DNA of 64,000 nucleotides, from assembly GCA_946699065.1 (NCBI GenBank), contig CAMPDV010000043.1, positions 806,001 through 870,000 of the forward strand, read 5' to 3'. A program made the position numbers and the translations under genes. Below the pieces are notes generated by a model that searched no databases, had not been told where the DNA came from, and saw only the letters and a program-made list of their open reading frames with translations. Position 1 is the first letter of the stretch. Every line of letters begins with the position of its first letter. Shown here piece by piece: positions 35,755-48,382 of the stretch. The stretch is from Loxodes magnus. Lineage: Eukaryota > Ciliophora > Karyorelictea > Loxodida > Loxodidae.

Positions 35755-36924
35755 ATGAAAAGTGTAGCTTCAAAAGTAATTTGACTTAGTTTAATAACTT
35801 AGGTGTTGAGCTTGCATAATTCTACTTGCTCGAAATGAGAATGCTCAACATAATAGATTAGTGGAGTTTGCTTTTACAATAAAGAGAAAACAATTCAGGC
35901 AGGACCCTTTTGTGAAAATAGCGAATAGTAATGCTTTTTATCTTCATATATCCATAATCAGAATATTAGCTTTTGCTTAGAAAAAGATTAAGGAGATTAC
36001 TATAAAAATGCAACCAAATCTAAATTCTGTTAAGACATGGATTTCAAAATTCTGCTTAATTGTGATCTTTACTGTGGCAAATCTTCAAGTTGTAGCGGCA
36101 AAAATTGTAATTCAGATTCTGGATGCCAAATTAGTGACTTTATAGATGACAATCCATAAAATAGTAAGGGAAAAGACTTTTACGAAGCATGTAGTTCTGA
36201 TTCTGAATGTATTTCCGAGAGATGTGACTGTGTTTTTAGTATAGATAATAATGGAAGATGTTCTGATAATTATTAAACATCCTATTTTAAGGATTTTTTC
36301 AACTATATTTGTTACGATGAATACGACTCATTTGAAGATTAATGCTCATACTGAATAAGTTTTTACTTACACAATTACGTTCGTTCCTATTAAGAAAATA
36401 GATAATATCTACTTTGCTTAGAAAACTTTAATGATGATGATGATCTTAAGACATACTAGGGAGTTTACAAATCATTGCATAACGTATTTTGGGTAGTTCT
36501 TGCAATGATTCTCATCATTATCATCCTATTCATTATTACTAGAATTAAGTATAAAATCAGAGCTTAAATTTTATCCTGGTGCAAAAGAACTTTAAAGATA
36601 TCTGGAAAAAGAAAGGATAATAATATTAATTAGTAAGCTTTGGAAATGCTATCTGATCATAAATAAGTCTATTTTATGGATGAACTGACACCAAAATCTA
36701 AAAGTGATCAAAATATGTTATAATATATAATTGAGACGCAACCAGTTGAAAGCAGTTCAAACTCCGAAGAAAATAATTAATAGTAAATTGATAGCTAAAA
36801 ATAAAACGAATAGCAAAGCGATTTGGAAAATGTTGCTTTATAGTATGAAATCTAAGATACAATACCAAAGCTAGAGCAGTAGCCAATAAAAAAGAATCCT
36901 TTTGAATCTAATCCGAAATAGTGA
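35755..36924 (+). CDS. type I Cys-rich membrane protein
   Basis: ATG 35755, stop TGA 36922-36924, 389 residues, no intron. A signal peptide (residues 1-22, MKSVASKVIWLSLITQVLSL) is followed by a Cys-rich ectodomain (CSKWECST, CDLYCGKSSSCSGKNC, CSSDSECISERCDC), one membrane span at about residues 244-266 (VVLAMILIIIILFIITRI) and a 120-residue cytosolic tail rich in Gln, Ser and acidic residues (ESSSNSEENNQQQIDSQ), ending KKNPFESNPKQ. The modules C-x-S-D-S-E-C-x-S-x-x-C resemble those in the giant Cys-rich protein at 5.8 kb and in the gene at 54 kb, suggesting one surface-protein family. The tail suggests contact with cytosolic partners. The ligand is unknown. Confidence 0.83.
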
Positions 36925-38399
36925 AACTCTTTTATAATATCATTTATTTAAGTCCTTAATTTAAATTGGCTAGTTTAATATTTGACTTCCTAAATAAATT
37001 AGTGGCAAAGTTAGCTTCTATAACTATATTTCTTATATTTCCTAAAATCACAAAGCTGTACATTTATTAAAAAGGTACTGCAATTAGCTATTATTTGTGA
37101 TAATATCTACTAGAAATGCTATTGCGTTATAAATCTAAGGTTTAAAGCTTTATCCTAATATGAAATTACTATTTTAGCTTCCTTTTTTAATGCCATTCTA
37201 ACTCCTTATTGAAGTATCGTTTTACTTTAATTTCTCATATACTATTGTATAAGTTAAGATGTGAGAATTTAAACTGGTTTCCAACTTAAAGGGTAAGTTA
37301 ATAACTAAAATGTAAGGTAACTTAGTAATAAGTGTTTGGTATAGCGAACGCTTAAATGTAAATAAGCGCTATATTATTAAACTAATTGCTGATTAAGAGA
37401 TGCTGTAACTGTCTTTCCTTATAATACTTTAATTTATTAAAAGCAGAAACATAAGATAGCAACTTAATTTTATTCGCATAAAACAAATGCATAGAGAGTT
37501 TTATCTTAGAAAGTAGAATCTGAAAGGGTTAAATTGAATGCTGCTAGTGTAATTTAATAAAAATAGAATGTCTAACTTGAAACTAACTATTGGAGAAAAG
37601 AAGTATTAAGCAAAAAGAACTGAATGATTAAAATAACTAAGCCTTTTATTCTTTACTCTATGATTATGGATAGTTTTCGCCTTATTTCTTAGAAGTAAGT
37701 AAGTAATACTAATTTATATTTCAATCATTTCCTAATTTCCTTATCTCAGTCTTAATGCCCTAAGAACTTATTTATTATAGTTTAGTAAACTAATATACCT
37801 AGCATCTATAGCACTGAGGCTTAATTTTTAGAGTATAGGATTTATTAACAAATTTAAAATTTAGATAAAGATTGCTAAACTCTAAATCTCTTTAAAGCAG
37901 CTAATCAATTTTTATTCTTCCATTATCTAGCAACAATTTATACTTAAATCTGACTATTTCTAAGTACGATTTTAAGTTTATAAGTAAATCTCATTTCTTC
38001 TACATAAGTAGGTATCATTTCCATAACATGCTTAAACCCCAGTACTATCTCTTACAGAATCAAAAAAATAAAAGCAATTTTCTTTAATTTGATAAACATA
38101 AAAATAGCTATTTATCTTAGGAGCTTAATCTAGTATAAGATATGTAAGAGCACTAAAAATAGCCATTGATATTGTATCAAACCATAATATAAGGCATTTA
38201 AATATTAAGACATCTCTAATTCTATATCATCTTTGTTAGTTTTAGAAGTATTCTAAAAGAACATAGAATCAATTAATTTAGTAATACTAGATAAGCTTAA
38301 TATAAAAGAAGTGTGCTGAGATTAATATCTAAGGGGTTTAAATAAAGTGAGATGGTAGAATAAATATCATCAAAATTTTATTTTATTTAAATATAATCA
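36925..38399. other. AT-rich intergenic stretch
   Basis: Nothing recognised on either strand. Confidence 0.5.
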
Positions 38400-39764
38400 A
38401 TGATATCAACTTCTACTCTTCTAGAATGTACTGTCTGCTTATATGAGTATGATAATTAGCAACGAATACCTAAGATTTTGCCTTGTGGTCATACGCTTTG
38501 TCTTGTATGTTTAAATGAATTACATTCAAGGTAAAATGGAACCGTTTGTCCTAAAGATATGGCAAAATTTGATATTATTCCTTCAAATGTTACAACCAAT
38601 TTTGCAATAATTGAATTACTTCAACCTAAAAAGCATGAGTTGATTAAATAATGTGAGATACACTAAAACAAGGCTGATTTCTTCTGCAAAAATGAAAAAA
38701 AGTAAATTTGTTTTCTTTGCTTGATAAATGAAGATCATAAAGGTCATGAAGTACTTCCCATTGATAAGTACATTTTAGAAATGAAACCTCTAATAGCATC
38801 TATTAATTAAGAAGTTCTGGATAAGAAATCTGATATTTTGATCGAATTGGAGTAAACTAAAAAGTCTCTATCGAGTATTGAAGAATTCGAAAAAACATCA
38901 TCAGAAAAAATAAAAGAAAGAAGATAGACTTTGCTAGATATGATTGAGCAGATATTTAATGAGAAAGAGAGCTTTATTAATGAAAAGCTATCAGAGTATA
39001 AAACTAATTTAACAGAAAGGATTAACTAAATGCAAACCCTTCTTAATAAATTTGACGAGTTAAGTGATTTCTAGTTGCATGATGTTGAAGCAGTTGTAAA
39101 GTTAATACAGTAGAATAAAGAACTTTTATCTTAACATGTTATTAACTTGCAGTACAAATGCGATCTATAGTGTATTATTAGTCTAAACGAAGTACAGTAA
39201 GATCTTTCTAAAGTATTTGACCTTAAAATAAACATTTAAGAAATTATTAACGAGCCTTTGGCTATAAACAGAATTGGATCAATAAGTTATAGCTGAAATT
39301 ATGGAAATGCATAGTTTGATTGCTTGACTTTTAAATCTAACAAGAAAATTAAATTAGTTGGAATAGGGTAATTTATACCAAGCATTTCGAAAAATGCTTT
39401 GACTGTTAAAGAACTTTCTGTACTGAAAGGAGAAAATACAAGATCAGAACAAGTATTTTAAATGGAATAAGAATTAGAAATAAAAAACACTAGCGATCAG
39501 CAAAAGATTCAAAAAATACTATTTTCTAAGCCTGTTACAATAGTTCCTGGCTAGTTTTACACTATTAAAATGCAAGTTCTTGGAAATGCTAGTTATGAAC
39601 TCAGAGATGGAAAAGCAAAATGCAAACTGGCATTTGTAAACAAGCAGAGCTAAGAAGATGAAGTAGAAATATAATTCTAAAACACATGGTTTGAAGGAGG
39701 AGATGTTACAAATGGTACTGGAGTAAAATCAGGACAAATTCCTTTGCTTCTTATTAGAGCTTGA
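38400..39764 (+). CDS. TRIM-like protein: RING, B-box, coiled coil, PHR domain
   Basis: ATG 38400, stop TGA 39762-39764, 454 residues, no intron. Domain order: a RING finger at residues about 10-57 (CTVCLYEYD, LPCGHTLCLVCL, CPKDM), a B-box at about 84-130 (CEIHQNKADFFCKNEKKQIC, then CLINEDHKGHEVLP), a long coiled coil at about 130-290 (LIELEQTKKSLSSIEEFEKT region), and a C-terminal PHR domain at about 300-454 (SISYSWNYGNAQFDCLTF, KSGQIPLLLIRA). RING/B-box/coiled-coil proteins are E3 ubiquitin ligases; the PHR domain, named from Pam/Highwire/RPM-1, binds substrates. It therefore most likely ubiquitinates specific cytosolic proteins. Trp in SYSWNYG is TGA. Confidence 0.88.
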
Positions 39765-39769
39765 TAAAT

Positions 39770-40350
39770 AAAGTCAGCTATTTTTAATATTTATAGCATT
39801 TAATTAAAAACCTTTCTAATCCTTATAATTTAAATTGCTCTTAAAGCTTAACTTCTATGATCATTTAGATTTTTCGCGATTACATTCTTCATATATTCAA
39901 ACCAATTAAACTCATCTATATTAGTAATAATGTTTGCAAAAGCATGATAATATAGTTCATAATAGGATTCTAGATTGAAAGGAATCATTCATACAATAGA
40001 GTTAGCTATCAATAAAGGCTAATTAAAAGAAAGAATCTTAAAGGAAAATTTAAGTTTAAGACCAAAACATTTAATCAGCTGCTTAATTAAATAATACCTT
40101 TTAATTCCTTAGTTTCCAGACAATTCTTCAGCATAAGCTTTTCTCTTACAGTAACAAGTTATAATAGCAAGATAAATATACAAACTTAAATATTAAACAC
40201 TGAGTTTAAACTTTTTAGAACCTAAAGTTTTACTTCTGTGAAAATCTTGAAATAAGATGAAGAAGACTATTTTTAAATTTGTAGACAGATAATATAGAAA
40301 AAGGTAAAAGCTTGAATTTTTAATTTTTTGACTTTATCATAATTATAAAA
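39770..40350 (-). CDS. possible unknown protein, exons unresolved
   Basis: One minus-strand frame is protein-like over most of this gap. The best part, about 39990-39840, reads NLESYYELYYHAFANIITNI, DEFNWFEYMKNVIAKNLNDH. Upstream, about 40200-40060, reads CKRKAYAEELSGNQGIKRYY. A hydrophobic start may be joined through a 22-nt intron near 40330. No in-frame TGA is seen before the 3' end of the TRIM-like gene, so the terminator is unknown or lies behind an unplaced intron. No family recognised. Treat as an approximate location rather than a gene model. Confidence 0.32.
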
Positions 40351-40677
40351 TTAACCCCAGAAAAAGCTTAATTTTCTTTTACATTTACTATATTTATTAA
40401 AATATATAAGAGAGTGAAAGATATAATAATTTAAGGAAATAAGTCTGTCTAAAAGTTATTTTTGGCAAATATTATTTAAGCAAAATAACTTTACGAAGAT
40501 GAATTTAAATAGTGAAATGTAATTAATAAATATTAAACCTCATAGTTTAGTAGAAAATTATTGAGATTTTAAGCTAAGTTAAGAAAATAATAGTAAAGCC
40601 ATAACTTATGAAATTTAAGATTTATCTTAGCAAAAATAATTAAAGTGGAAAATAGCTAAAATATCAAATTTAGGGAA

Positions 40678-42865
40678 TCATACTTTCTTATTTTTTGTGC
40701 CTAATGCTACTTTAATAATTTTTGGCTTTTATGATTCTGGAATTTAATTAACATTTCTTTAACTTTGCTATCTACGATTATCTACAAAACTCCATTCTTA
40801 TCTAGGAGATTAGTTAGTTATTAAAGTTCCTCCACATCTGCTAAAAGTACTAATTGAGTGAATTTCATCAAGTTGAGTTGTTTATTGCATACTATCTTCA
40901 TTTCCGATATTTTGCATTTGACTCTGTTTTTAGCTTATATCATACTACATCTTTTTCAAAGGAGTTTTCTATGTTGGAGTCGTGTCTCTGTAAGACTTAC
41001 AGGATGATTTACTCTGACTTCTAGCAATTGGCTTAATACTCATTGCAGATATCGGATCGCCTTGAAAAGATTATTAAGTTCTTCTTGGTTGAAATTATTT
41101 TGGTCTATCTTATTCGTCTATATCATTCTAAAGATCCTATTTATTAGTTTCTGACACATTAAAATTACTAACAGGGTATTAAGTTAAACTTTGAGGGATA
41201 AAAAGCTGAGCTGGCACTGGTGTTTTGATTCTTTCTTCTACCTACTGCATAAACTCTAAGGTATTCTTAAAAGAATTAGATCTTTTCATTTCGAATTATT
41301 TAGGTGTATTACTGTTTTAAATATTTTTAGGAAGAGGAGTTAAAGTCTAGGTTGAATACTTACTTTAATCCTCTTTAGGATAATCTTCTTCCACTAAGAT
41401 TTACTTTACTGATTCAGGTGTCTAAACTGTTTGCTCTTAAGGCTGCTAACTTTATGGAGTTTAACTCTGATTCATTAAGAAAGCTTAAGAGTATTTTTGC
41501 TGAAACATACTAAGCTTAACCATATCCTTTTCATCAAGTTTTACTACTTTTGGCAAAATCATTTTAACGTTTATTTGATAGTTTTGCTTTTGCTATAAGG
41601 GATTTCCATAAATACTAAGAAAGGTTATCTTCTGGTTAATAGCTAGAGCAGCTATATCTTCAAAATGAGAAATTTGGTTATAAGAGACATCTAGCAAAGT
41701 TAAATGCTTTAAGGTTACTAATCCTTAGATTTGCTGAATTTAGTTGTTACTCATGAAAACTTCAGTTAGGTTTCTATTTCTATTAAGTCCCTAAACTTTT
41801 TCTATCAGATTGTTGGATAAAAGTAATACTTATAAGTTAACTAGTGACTATAAGCCTTCAATTTGTTTAATTTTATTATGAGATAAATTTAGATAAAGAA
41901 GAGAAGAAGGAATGTACTATATCTATGAAATTTTATGTCCTACTAGAACTACTCCCTATTCTTATAAAACTTACTTTTATATTAGTTAACTACAACTCCT
42001 AAGGTATTTATTGGAGATGATCACTTTTAGGGAAACAAACTTTTAAGAAATCGTTCTTCATAGCTTGTGAAATAAGATCCTATTTAAGCTTATAACTCTA
42101 ATTTTATGGCTAATCAGCTTATTATTAAACTTTATTGGATTCTAAGTTATACTGTCTTGCTTTTGCTTAATTCTTTTTATCCTCATTGGATATTTATTAT
42201 TAATATTTTCTTATATTCTCATCTAGATTACTAGGAATTTCAATTTCCATTATTTACTATGAAGTTTTTTAGCCGTTTTTTTAAGCAGCTATATTTTGCT
42301 TAGTTTTTTATTCTTCCCCTTAAGAATTTTCCTCTTCCTCTTCTTCTTATTTTTAAATATTAATAATCAAATCTTAAAAAGGAGATTAAACTTCCTCTAG
42401 TTATTTTTGGATAATCTTGATAGGAATAACCTCAGGTTTAGATTTTTCCTTTTTCATTTAATCGTAGATTTTCTGAATTTCATTTGGAATTTCTTTACTT
42501 TCAAATTATGAAACTACCTATTCCTAGTGGCTATCGTTTTATTACTCTTCTTACATTTATTGCTTTATTAGATTCTTTCCGTTCTGAGTAAGGTTTTTTT
42601 GCTGTTCCTTTTATGACTTATTGATTTACTGAGGAGTAGGAGGTTTATTAGTGTACTGTGGCTATCTCTATTTGTTCAGGTTCTAGTTTCTTTCTTTTTT
42701 TTCTAGAAATTAGTTCTTTTTAATGGAAAAACTTGCTACTGCATCGAAAATTTGATCTCATGTAATGCTTTAATCTAATTTTTCTAGCACTACAAAAACA
42801 TCATTAACTGATAAATACTAAATAGAAGTCTGATCTTCAAAGCATCTTAAATCAATTAGTTCCAT
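40678..42865 (-). CDS. leucine-rich-repeat protein with long disordered flanks
   Basis: ATG 42865-42863, stop TGA 40680-40678, 722 residues after removal of one 19-nt intron at 41974-41956 (GTAAGTTTTATAAGAATAG), which exactly restores the repeat frame. The N-terminal 290 residues are Gln/Lys/Glu rich, with a short structured start (MELIDLRCFEDQTSIQYLSV). Then come SDS22-like leucine-rich repeats: LLYLNLSHNKIKQIEGLQSL, LQVLLLSNNLIEKVQGL, LTEVFMSNNQIQQIQGL, LTLLDVSYNQISHFEDI, and the LRR cap ITFLSIYGNPLQQKQNYQ. The C-terminal 330 residues are disordered with many Gln and TP sites. The repeat type with this cap is common in axonemal and centrosomal LRR proteins such as the LRRCC1/CFAP kind; a ciliary or basal-body role is a reasonable guess only. 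Confidence 0.82.
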
Positions 42866-43493
42866 TTTCTAAAAGTATTAAATAGATTACTTGTAGGTTG
42901 TTAAGCAAAAGCTATAGAAACTAGTCTCTTTAAAAGGACTTTCCTTAGAAGCAAGTGGGGTCGTTTGAGCAGATAAATTCATGAAATATAGTATAGAGTT
43001 CAGTGAGTCATTCCATTCTCCCTTATACTAATTAATGAAATGAAAACTCTTCCATTTTTAGTATAAAATAGCAAAACTAATAGCCATAAGTCTGAAAATA
43101 GACATAATCAAATAAGAAGAAGAGATTATGTATATTCTATTGAAATCATAGTAATACTAATGCTAATTAGACAATATGATAGGCTATTTTACAGAAAGCA
43201 TTCTTTCTATTAAATGCTAGTCTCTCTAAGCTTTATTTAATTAAAATTACATCTTCTTTGTCTTTTAACGATATTTACCAAGAAACCTTTTTTTATCGTT
43301 GTTAGATTTTAGCCTGATATTCTGAATTAGATTGCAGTAAATTTCTTGATTAGTTAGATTATAAATAGATTATTAATAGTCCTTCATTAGTATATTTATT
43401 GCGTCTATTTTATCTTCCAAAAGCTTTAAAAAGCTGAACTATAAATATAAAAACTCGCTTTAATTATTTACTGTATTGTATTGTATTCATAAC
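42866..43493. other. AT-rich intergenic stretch
   Basis: Nothing recognised. A short (GTATT)n repeat lies near 43472-43488. Confidence 0.45.
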
Positions 43494-43928
43494 ATGATGT
43501 GTGAAAAGATGCAGAAGAAGTGGCATTCTTTAGCATTAGAATAATTAGAAATGATTTTGAAAAAATTAGATATAAAGATAGCAAGTATCCAAAAGAGGCT
43601 TTCTTTAAACTGGATTACTGTTGAAGCTAAATATAAATATTTAATTAATAAGGAATGGTATTAAGCTAATAATGCTAGTCTTTATATATGAATATGCTAG
43701 TAATGCTTTAACCTAGAATATAATAAAATAGCATATCTAACTTCATTTGCTATGCTCAAAGCTTCTAATTGTTATTTTTATTTACCCTTGAGATTTCAAT
43801 ATTATTAAAATATAAATTTGTACCAGGAAGAGGGAGAAACTAAGAGCTTCTCAGTTTAAATTGAGATTTTAGATTAGCACAGCAAAGTTAGTTCAATAGA
43901 TGTAATATAATTAAATAGGTATTTATGA
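43494..43928 (+). CDS. possible small protein, unknown
   Basis: ATG 43494, first in-frame TGA that could end it at 43926-43928 (144 residues), although a later TGA at 44061 is also in frame. The start is charged and helical (EKMQKKWHSLALEQLEMILK, KLDIKIASIQKRLSL), and a second charged stretch (YQEEGETKSFSVQIEILDQH) lies near the end, giving about 9% acidic residues. The Cys and Trp content is rather high, as in random sequence, so the call is weak. No family recognised. Confidence 0.33.
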
Positions 43929-44420
43929 AACCAAAAGTAGTAATATAGAATGCTCTTACATAGTGTTAATAAAACTACCCTTTTTCTCATTTTATCCATA
44001 AGATATCTTAGAATTCTTAATTACTAGAAATTCGAAAACTTTTACCCAGTTTCTCTTCCTTGATCCTTCAATACCATTCATAAGATTTATATAGAAAGGC
44101 ATATTTAAAATAAATAATACTAGTAATATTGAAATAGAAAGTAAGGCATATTAAAGATAGATTATAGTGAAAGAAGAGGAATTAAGAATTTTAATATCAT
44201 AGTATTCATTTCAATGATCACCTTATCTTTTATTTTGACACTTATATTGCCTAAATTCTAATACCTTTCTATATACTTTATACTCTATCTTTTCCTAATC
44301 TAGCAACTACTATCTAATAATACCTTCATGCATAAGCCTCTCTTGTAAATCAGTATAAGGTATTGGAGAGCGTTGTTAAAAATTCTATAATCGTTATAAT
44401 AAGCTAAATAGTGTAAAAAG

Positions 44421-46031
44421 ATGGATAAAGATTTACCGTAAATTTAAAGTCAAAGTAGAGATAAGCAACAAACTAAGCTAAAGAAGAATTTTAAGATACA
44501 GATTATTAATAATTAATTAAAGCTTCCAATAATATCCTCACCTAAAATCCTTATTAACGCTGAAACTTCTAAAACTAAACTGGATATGAATAAGTTTTAT
44601 TCACTATAGAGTTCCCCCAGGACCTTATAGAAATTTTAAAGCAACACTCAGTAAGGAATATCTGAGCCTGAAAAAAAACAAAGGTATTTGAAAATAAAGA
44701 GAAAGCAAACTTAGTTGCTAAGAAAAGGTAAGAGACATAGTAGACTAATAAAGCTATAGAAAGAATTTTCAAATGAAAGTATAGTGATGACTCCTTTAAA
44801 CGTAAATGAACATGAGTAAAACGAATATAAGTAAGAAAAATAAATGAAGAGCAGTTTAAAGCTAGAAAAGTTATAATAAGAGGAACAAAAATTGCTGAAT
44901 GATGCTTAAAAGCAAAAATTTAACATTTTCGATTTATTTCTTAAAAAAGCAAAATTAGAAATTGAGCAAAAAGGATAATTGGTGCCTTAATAAATTTATT
45001 AGAAATCTATGTAATAATTTTCATTCTAAAGCGATGAAAGTCATAATTGTGGATGGGAAAAAATTAGAGATCACTGCTGCTAGAAATATAAGGGAAAAAG
45101 ATAAAACAACAGTAAAAAAAGTAATTTTTTAAAGTTCAACATTATAAAATCTCAAGCTTCCTCTTAGTTTAACTCTGAAACTGAATAAGAAGATTTAAAA
45201 ATTAATAAAAGGCATTCAGAAGGTATTCTCCTTACTGAAAATAAGTTAAAAAATAGTGAAAAGATAGGATCTTTTAACTTTTTAAGTCCATAAAATAAAA
45301 ACTCCAAGTAATAAAAAACTCAGACAAACTGCAATGATTTAAGGAGCCATTGACTAATTAAGCAATAAAAAGCATAACTAAAATAGAAAGTCTATTATAG
45401 ATAGCTAGTTTCTACACTATAAGAGCAGCCAAAAACTAAGCACTTTAAATTTAAAGTATTAAAGAACCTTACTATCATTAAAGAGCAAGACTAGAAAAAA
45501 GTACCTAAAAATACTTTTACGTTTACTTATGATCCTTCAAAACCTAAAGCCCCGTAAAATACTTTTACTATTTTTAGAGTAGGTAAATTACTGTGTTAAG
45601 TGAGGAATGTTCCATACATTGAAAAAGAAAGAAGCTACGAAGAGCACTCAAATTCGTTCCAAACAGCATTTGAAGAAAGATTAGAAGATCTTTACGAGCA
45701 AAGTAAGTAGCTTTAGGGAATTATAAAAAAGAAACCAGGGAAAGGGGCCCTTAAGAAGTTAAGTGATATAACAGAGTAAGAAACTATTCCTATTTAGTAT
45801 AATCACCAAGGAAACTTAGTTCTAGTTAGGGAATCAAATAGCAAGAAAAACAAATAAAAGGATATTTTAATTGTTTATAAACTCCTTAAGTATACAATAT
45901 CATAAAGATATTTAAACCTTGCTTCAAACTAAATAATACAATCGTTTTATTTTATTAATCCCCTATATAAGAATAATCATGAACAACATATAATTTACCA
46001 TTTTGAAAGTAAACGATTAACTAAAAAGTGA
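44421..46031 (+). CDS. large disordered basic protein, unknown
   Basis: ATG 44421, stop TGA 46029-46031, 536 residues, no intron. It is Lys/Gln/Ser rich throughout, with short charged helices (SLKLEKLQQEEQKLLNDAQ, IFDLFLKKAKLEIEQKGQL) and a more ordered region at about residues 370-470 containing the imperfect duplicate NTFTFTYDPSKPKAP / NTFTIFRVG and the acidic helix SFQTAFEERLEDLYEQSKQL. Ciliate cytoskeletal proteins often look like this. No catalytic motif is visible. The last 40 residues are less charged and the true end may be slightly earlier. Confidence 0.6.
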
Positions 46032-46717
46032 GGCAATTAAAAAGAAAAAGGTTAATGAAGGTAAAATAAAGGCTGATAAAATAATGGTTATTATTTGATT
46101 CTTAGTTCTGATTTAACTTTTCTAAAATATGCTTTAATAGATAATAAAATTAATTAGACAAGGTAATTATTTCTAATGCTTTGATCTTCATTATATATTT
46201 CTACCATGAAATACTAATTTTATAAGCCTTAAAGGAAATTTAGAACTGTCTGTAGTTTTTTTTTTCATAATGAGAGCTTGAAAGTAAAGTAAATTTATGG
46301 TTTAGTAAAAAGATTTTCCACATAAATAACATTAATAAGCCATATATCACTCATTATTGCATCTAATTTGATAGTATAGTAAAGTATAAAATATGTGATC
46401 TGAATCTAAATATAAGGTTATTTAGATTGTCTTAATAGCATCTTTTGAAATATGTTCTAAATGATTATTGTTAGTTGAGGGATATTTTCATGGAATAAAA
46501 TAAAATGTAGCCTTTAAAGGAAAAATAACAAACTGATAGTAGCTAAACATGTGATCAATAGGTTTTTGGGAGATTCCATATCAATAACTACAATAAGTTT
46601 GGGAAAAGATCCACCATTCATGTTAGACTTAACCATTTTCAATGTCTTGATGAGTATGCTTAAGCTAAGTTTAAGTAGAAATATAGAAGCTTTGATTAAT
46701 AAAAGATTCAAAACGAA
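46032..46717. other. AT-rich intergenic stretch
   Basis: Nothing convincing on either strand. Short ORFs near 46514-46742 are open on both strands but lie across the 5' flank and first codons of the next gene and are not protein-like. Confidence 0.45.
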
Positions 46718-48382
46718 ATGTACACAGAAACTGAGCAAATAGAGTTACTTCAATAAAACGATCCTCCTTTATCTCCAACTACTCATTAGGCAGAGCCTCA
46801 TACACTGTAAAGTAGAATTTAAACTCCTTAGAATGTGGTTAATGGTAAAAATGCTAATCTTCAACTAAATATTCCAAATAAAAACTCTTATTATGTTTAG
46901 TGGCCAAACATCAAATATAGATAAAAGAAATACACTTACCCAAAAGTCACAAGTCCCATCTAGCCCAATTTAAACGAAAACAAATTAATCAAAGGCTATC
47001 AATCAATTCCATGTTCTCCGAGAGGAACACATATTTAAGCAGCTTAGGAACCATTAAAAAGCTTATATTATGATAAGTTTTGATTATTAAAGGAAAATTC
47101 TTAATAAGTACTTGATCAGATAAAGTAAGTAAAGCATTTGATGAGGAAAGTGTATAAGATGAAAGGTATAAATTACAATAATTATGATTATATGAAATCA
47201 GAAGATTAATATAGTAAAATAGAGTTTAAAAGTCAGGACATGCAGTAGTAAACAGAATAATCGCCTAATAAGTCAATTATTTCGTTTTTCTCTAACTAGA
47301 ATGAAATGGATTAAAAAGAGCTTATAACATAAGACCAGTTAACTGATAATAATTCAAATTCATAGTCTTAGATTTTAAATGAGGAAGATAATTAAAAGTA
47401 GAATAAAAGGAAAAAGAAAGCAAACATGTCTCAAAATTAATTTCTAAAAGCATAGCAAAATCATTTACAGAACTCTTAAAAATCTACATAGAGATCTAGC
47501 ATTTAGCAAAATATAGATTATTCACAGTATCTGGTGTAAAACTGTACTGATTCTTAAGATAATAAGAATCAAATACAACGTTAGCATGTTTAGTCGCTAT
47601 AAAGTAAGAAAAGAAATATTTTAGCTGATGGTGTAAAAAAAACTAGATAAATATCAGATATTTATTTAGCTCCTGAACAAATGAAAAATTCTTAAGGAGG
47701 CAAGGAAGATTTTTATTATCTCAATATTCAAGAAAATTTTGCTCTAGAAGGACGAAATTCTTAATAATAGAAAAGAGAAGATAATAGAAATCTTGAAAAA
47801 ATTGAAGAAAAATAGGTGAATCATTTAGCTAACATTTCTAAAACGGGCATTGATATTTGAGAAAGAAAAACTAAATCCTTCACTTCTAATAATTTAACTT
47901 TGCAAGCAAAGCTTAATCCTAAGTAATATAGTGGAAGTATGCTAAAATCTCCAAGTGCAAGCATCCTTAACTTGGAAGCAAAAATTACTCAGTAAAAGAT
48001 GCCATTTTCACTATAAAAAATTAAGAAATAGCCATCTATTCTGCCTAATAACGTTTCTTAACCAACTCTGAAAAAGAAATAAAAAGAAAATGTATTTCTA
48101 CAGTAAATCATTTTCGATTAAAAGATACCAAATCAGAAATTTTAAGTTCTTAGTGCTAAATAGCGTCATCCAGAAGATAATTTCATAAAAGAGTATAAAA
48201 ATATTGTAGGATCATTTAAATTAAAGCCTGATCCTTTGTCATCTCAAAAAATAACACTAGACCACAGATCTAATTTTAAATCTAATAATTAAATAAAAAA
48301 GAGCCAGAAAAATTTGAAAAAAAAGGCTTCACGAGACAAGATATCCATAGTATCCTCACCTCCAATAACTCCTAAAATATGA
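46718..48382 (+). CDS. disordered Gln/Asn/Ser-rich protein, unknown
   Basis: ATG 46718, stop TGA 48380-48382, 554 residues, no intron. Start MYTETEQIELLQQNDPPLSP; end DKISIVSSPPITPKI. It contains many SP/TP sites (QSPNKS, CSPRGTH, SPSASILNLEAK) and an acidic-aromatic patch (YLAPEQMKNSQGG, DFYYLNIQENFALEG) that may be a short binding motif. Only two TGA codons are read as Trp within 554 residues, and the terminal TGA follows a clean coding stretch. This is a probable phospho-regulated scaffold or cytoskeletal protein; no domain is recognised. Confidence 0.65.

Noticed and set aside
40499-40680. Forward ORF beginning MNLNSEMQLINIKPHSL
   Set aside because: Fairly charged, but it runs without a TGA into the 3' end of the opposite leucine-rich-repeat gene and has no family support.
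46514-46742. Overlapping short ORFs on both strands
   Set aside because: They lie across the 5' flank and first codons of the disordered protein at 46718 and show no protein-like features.
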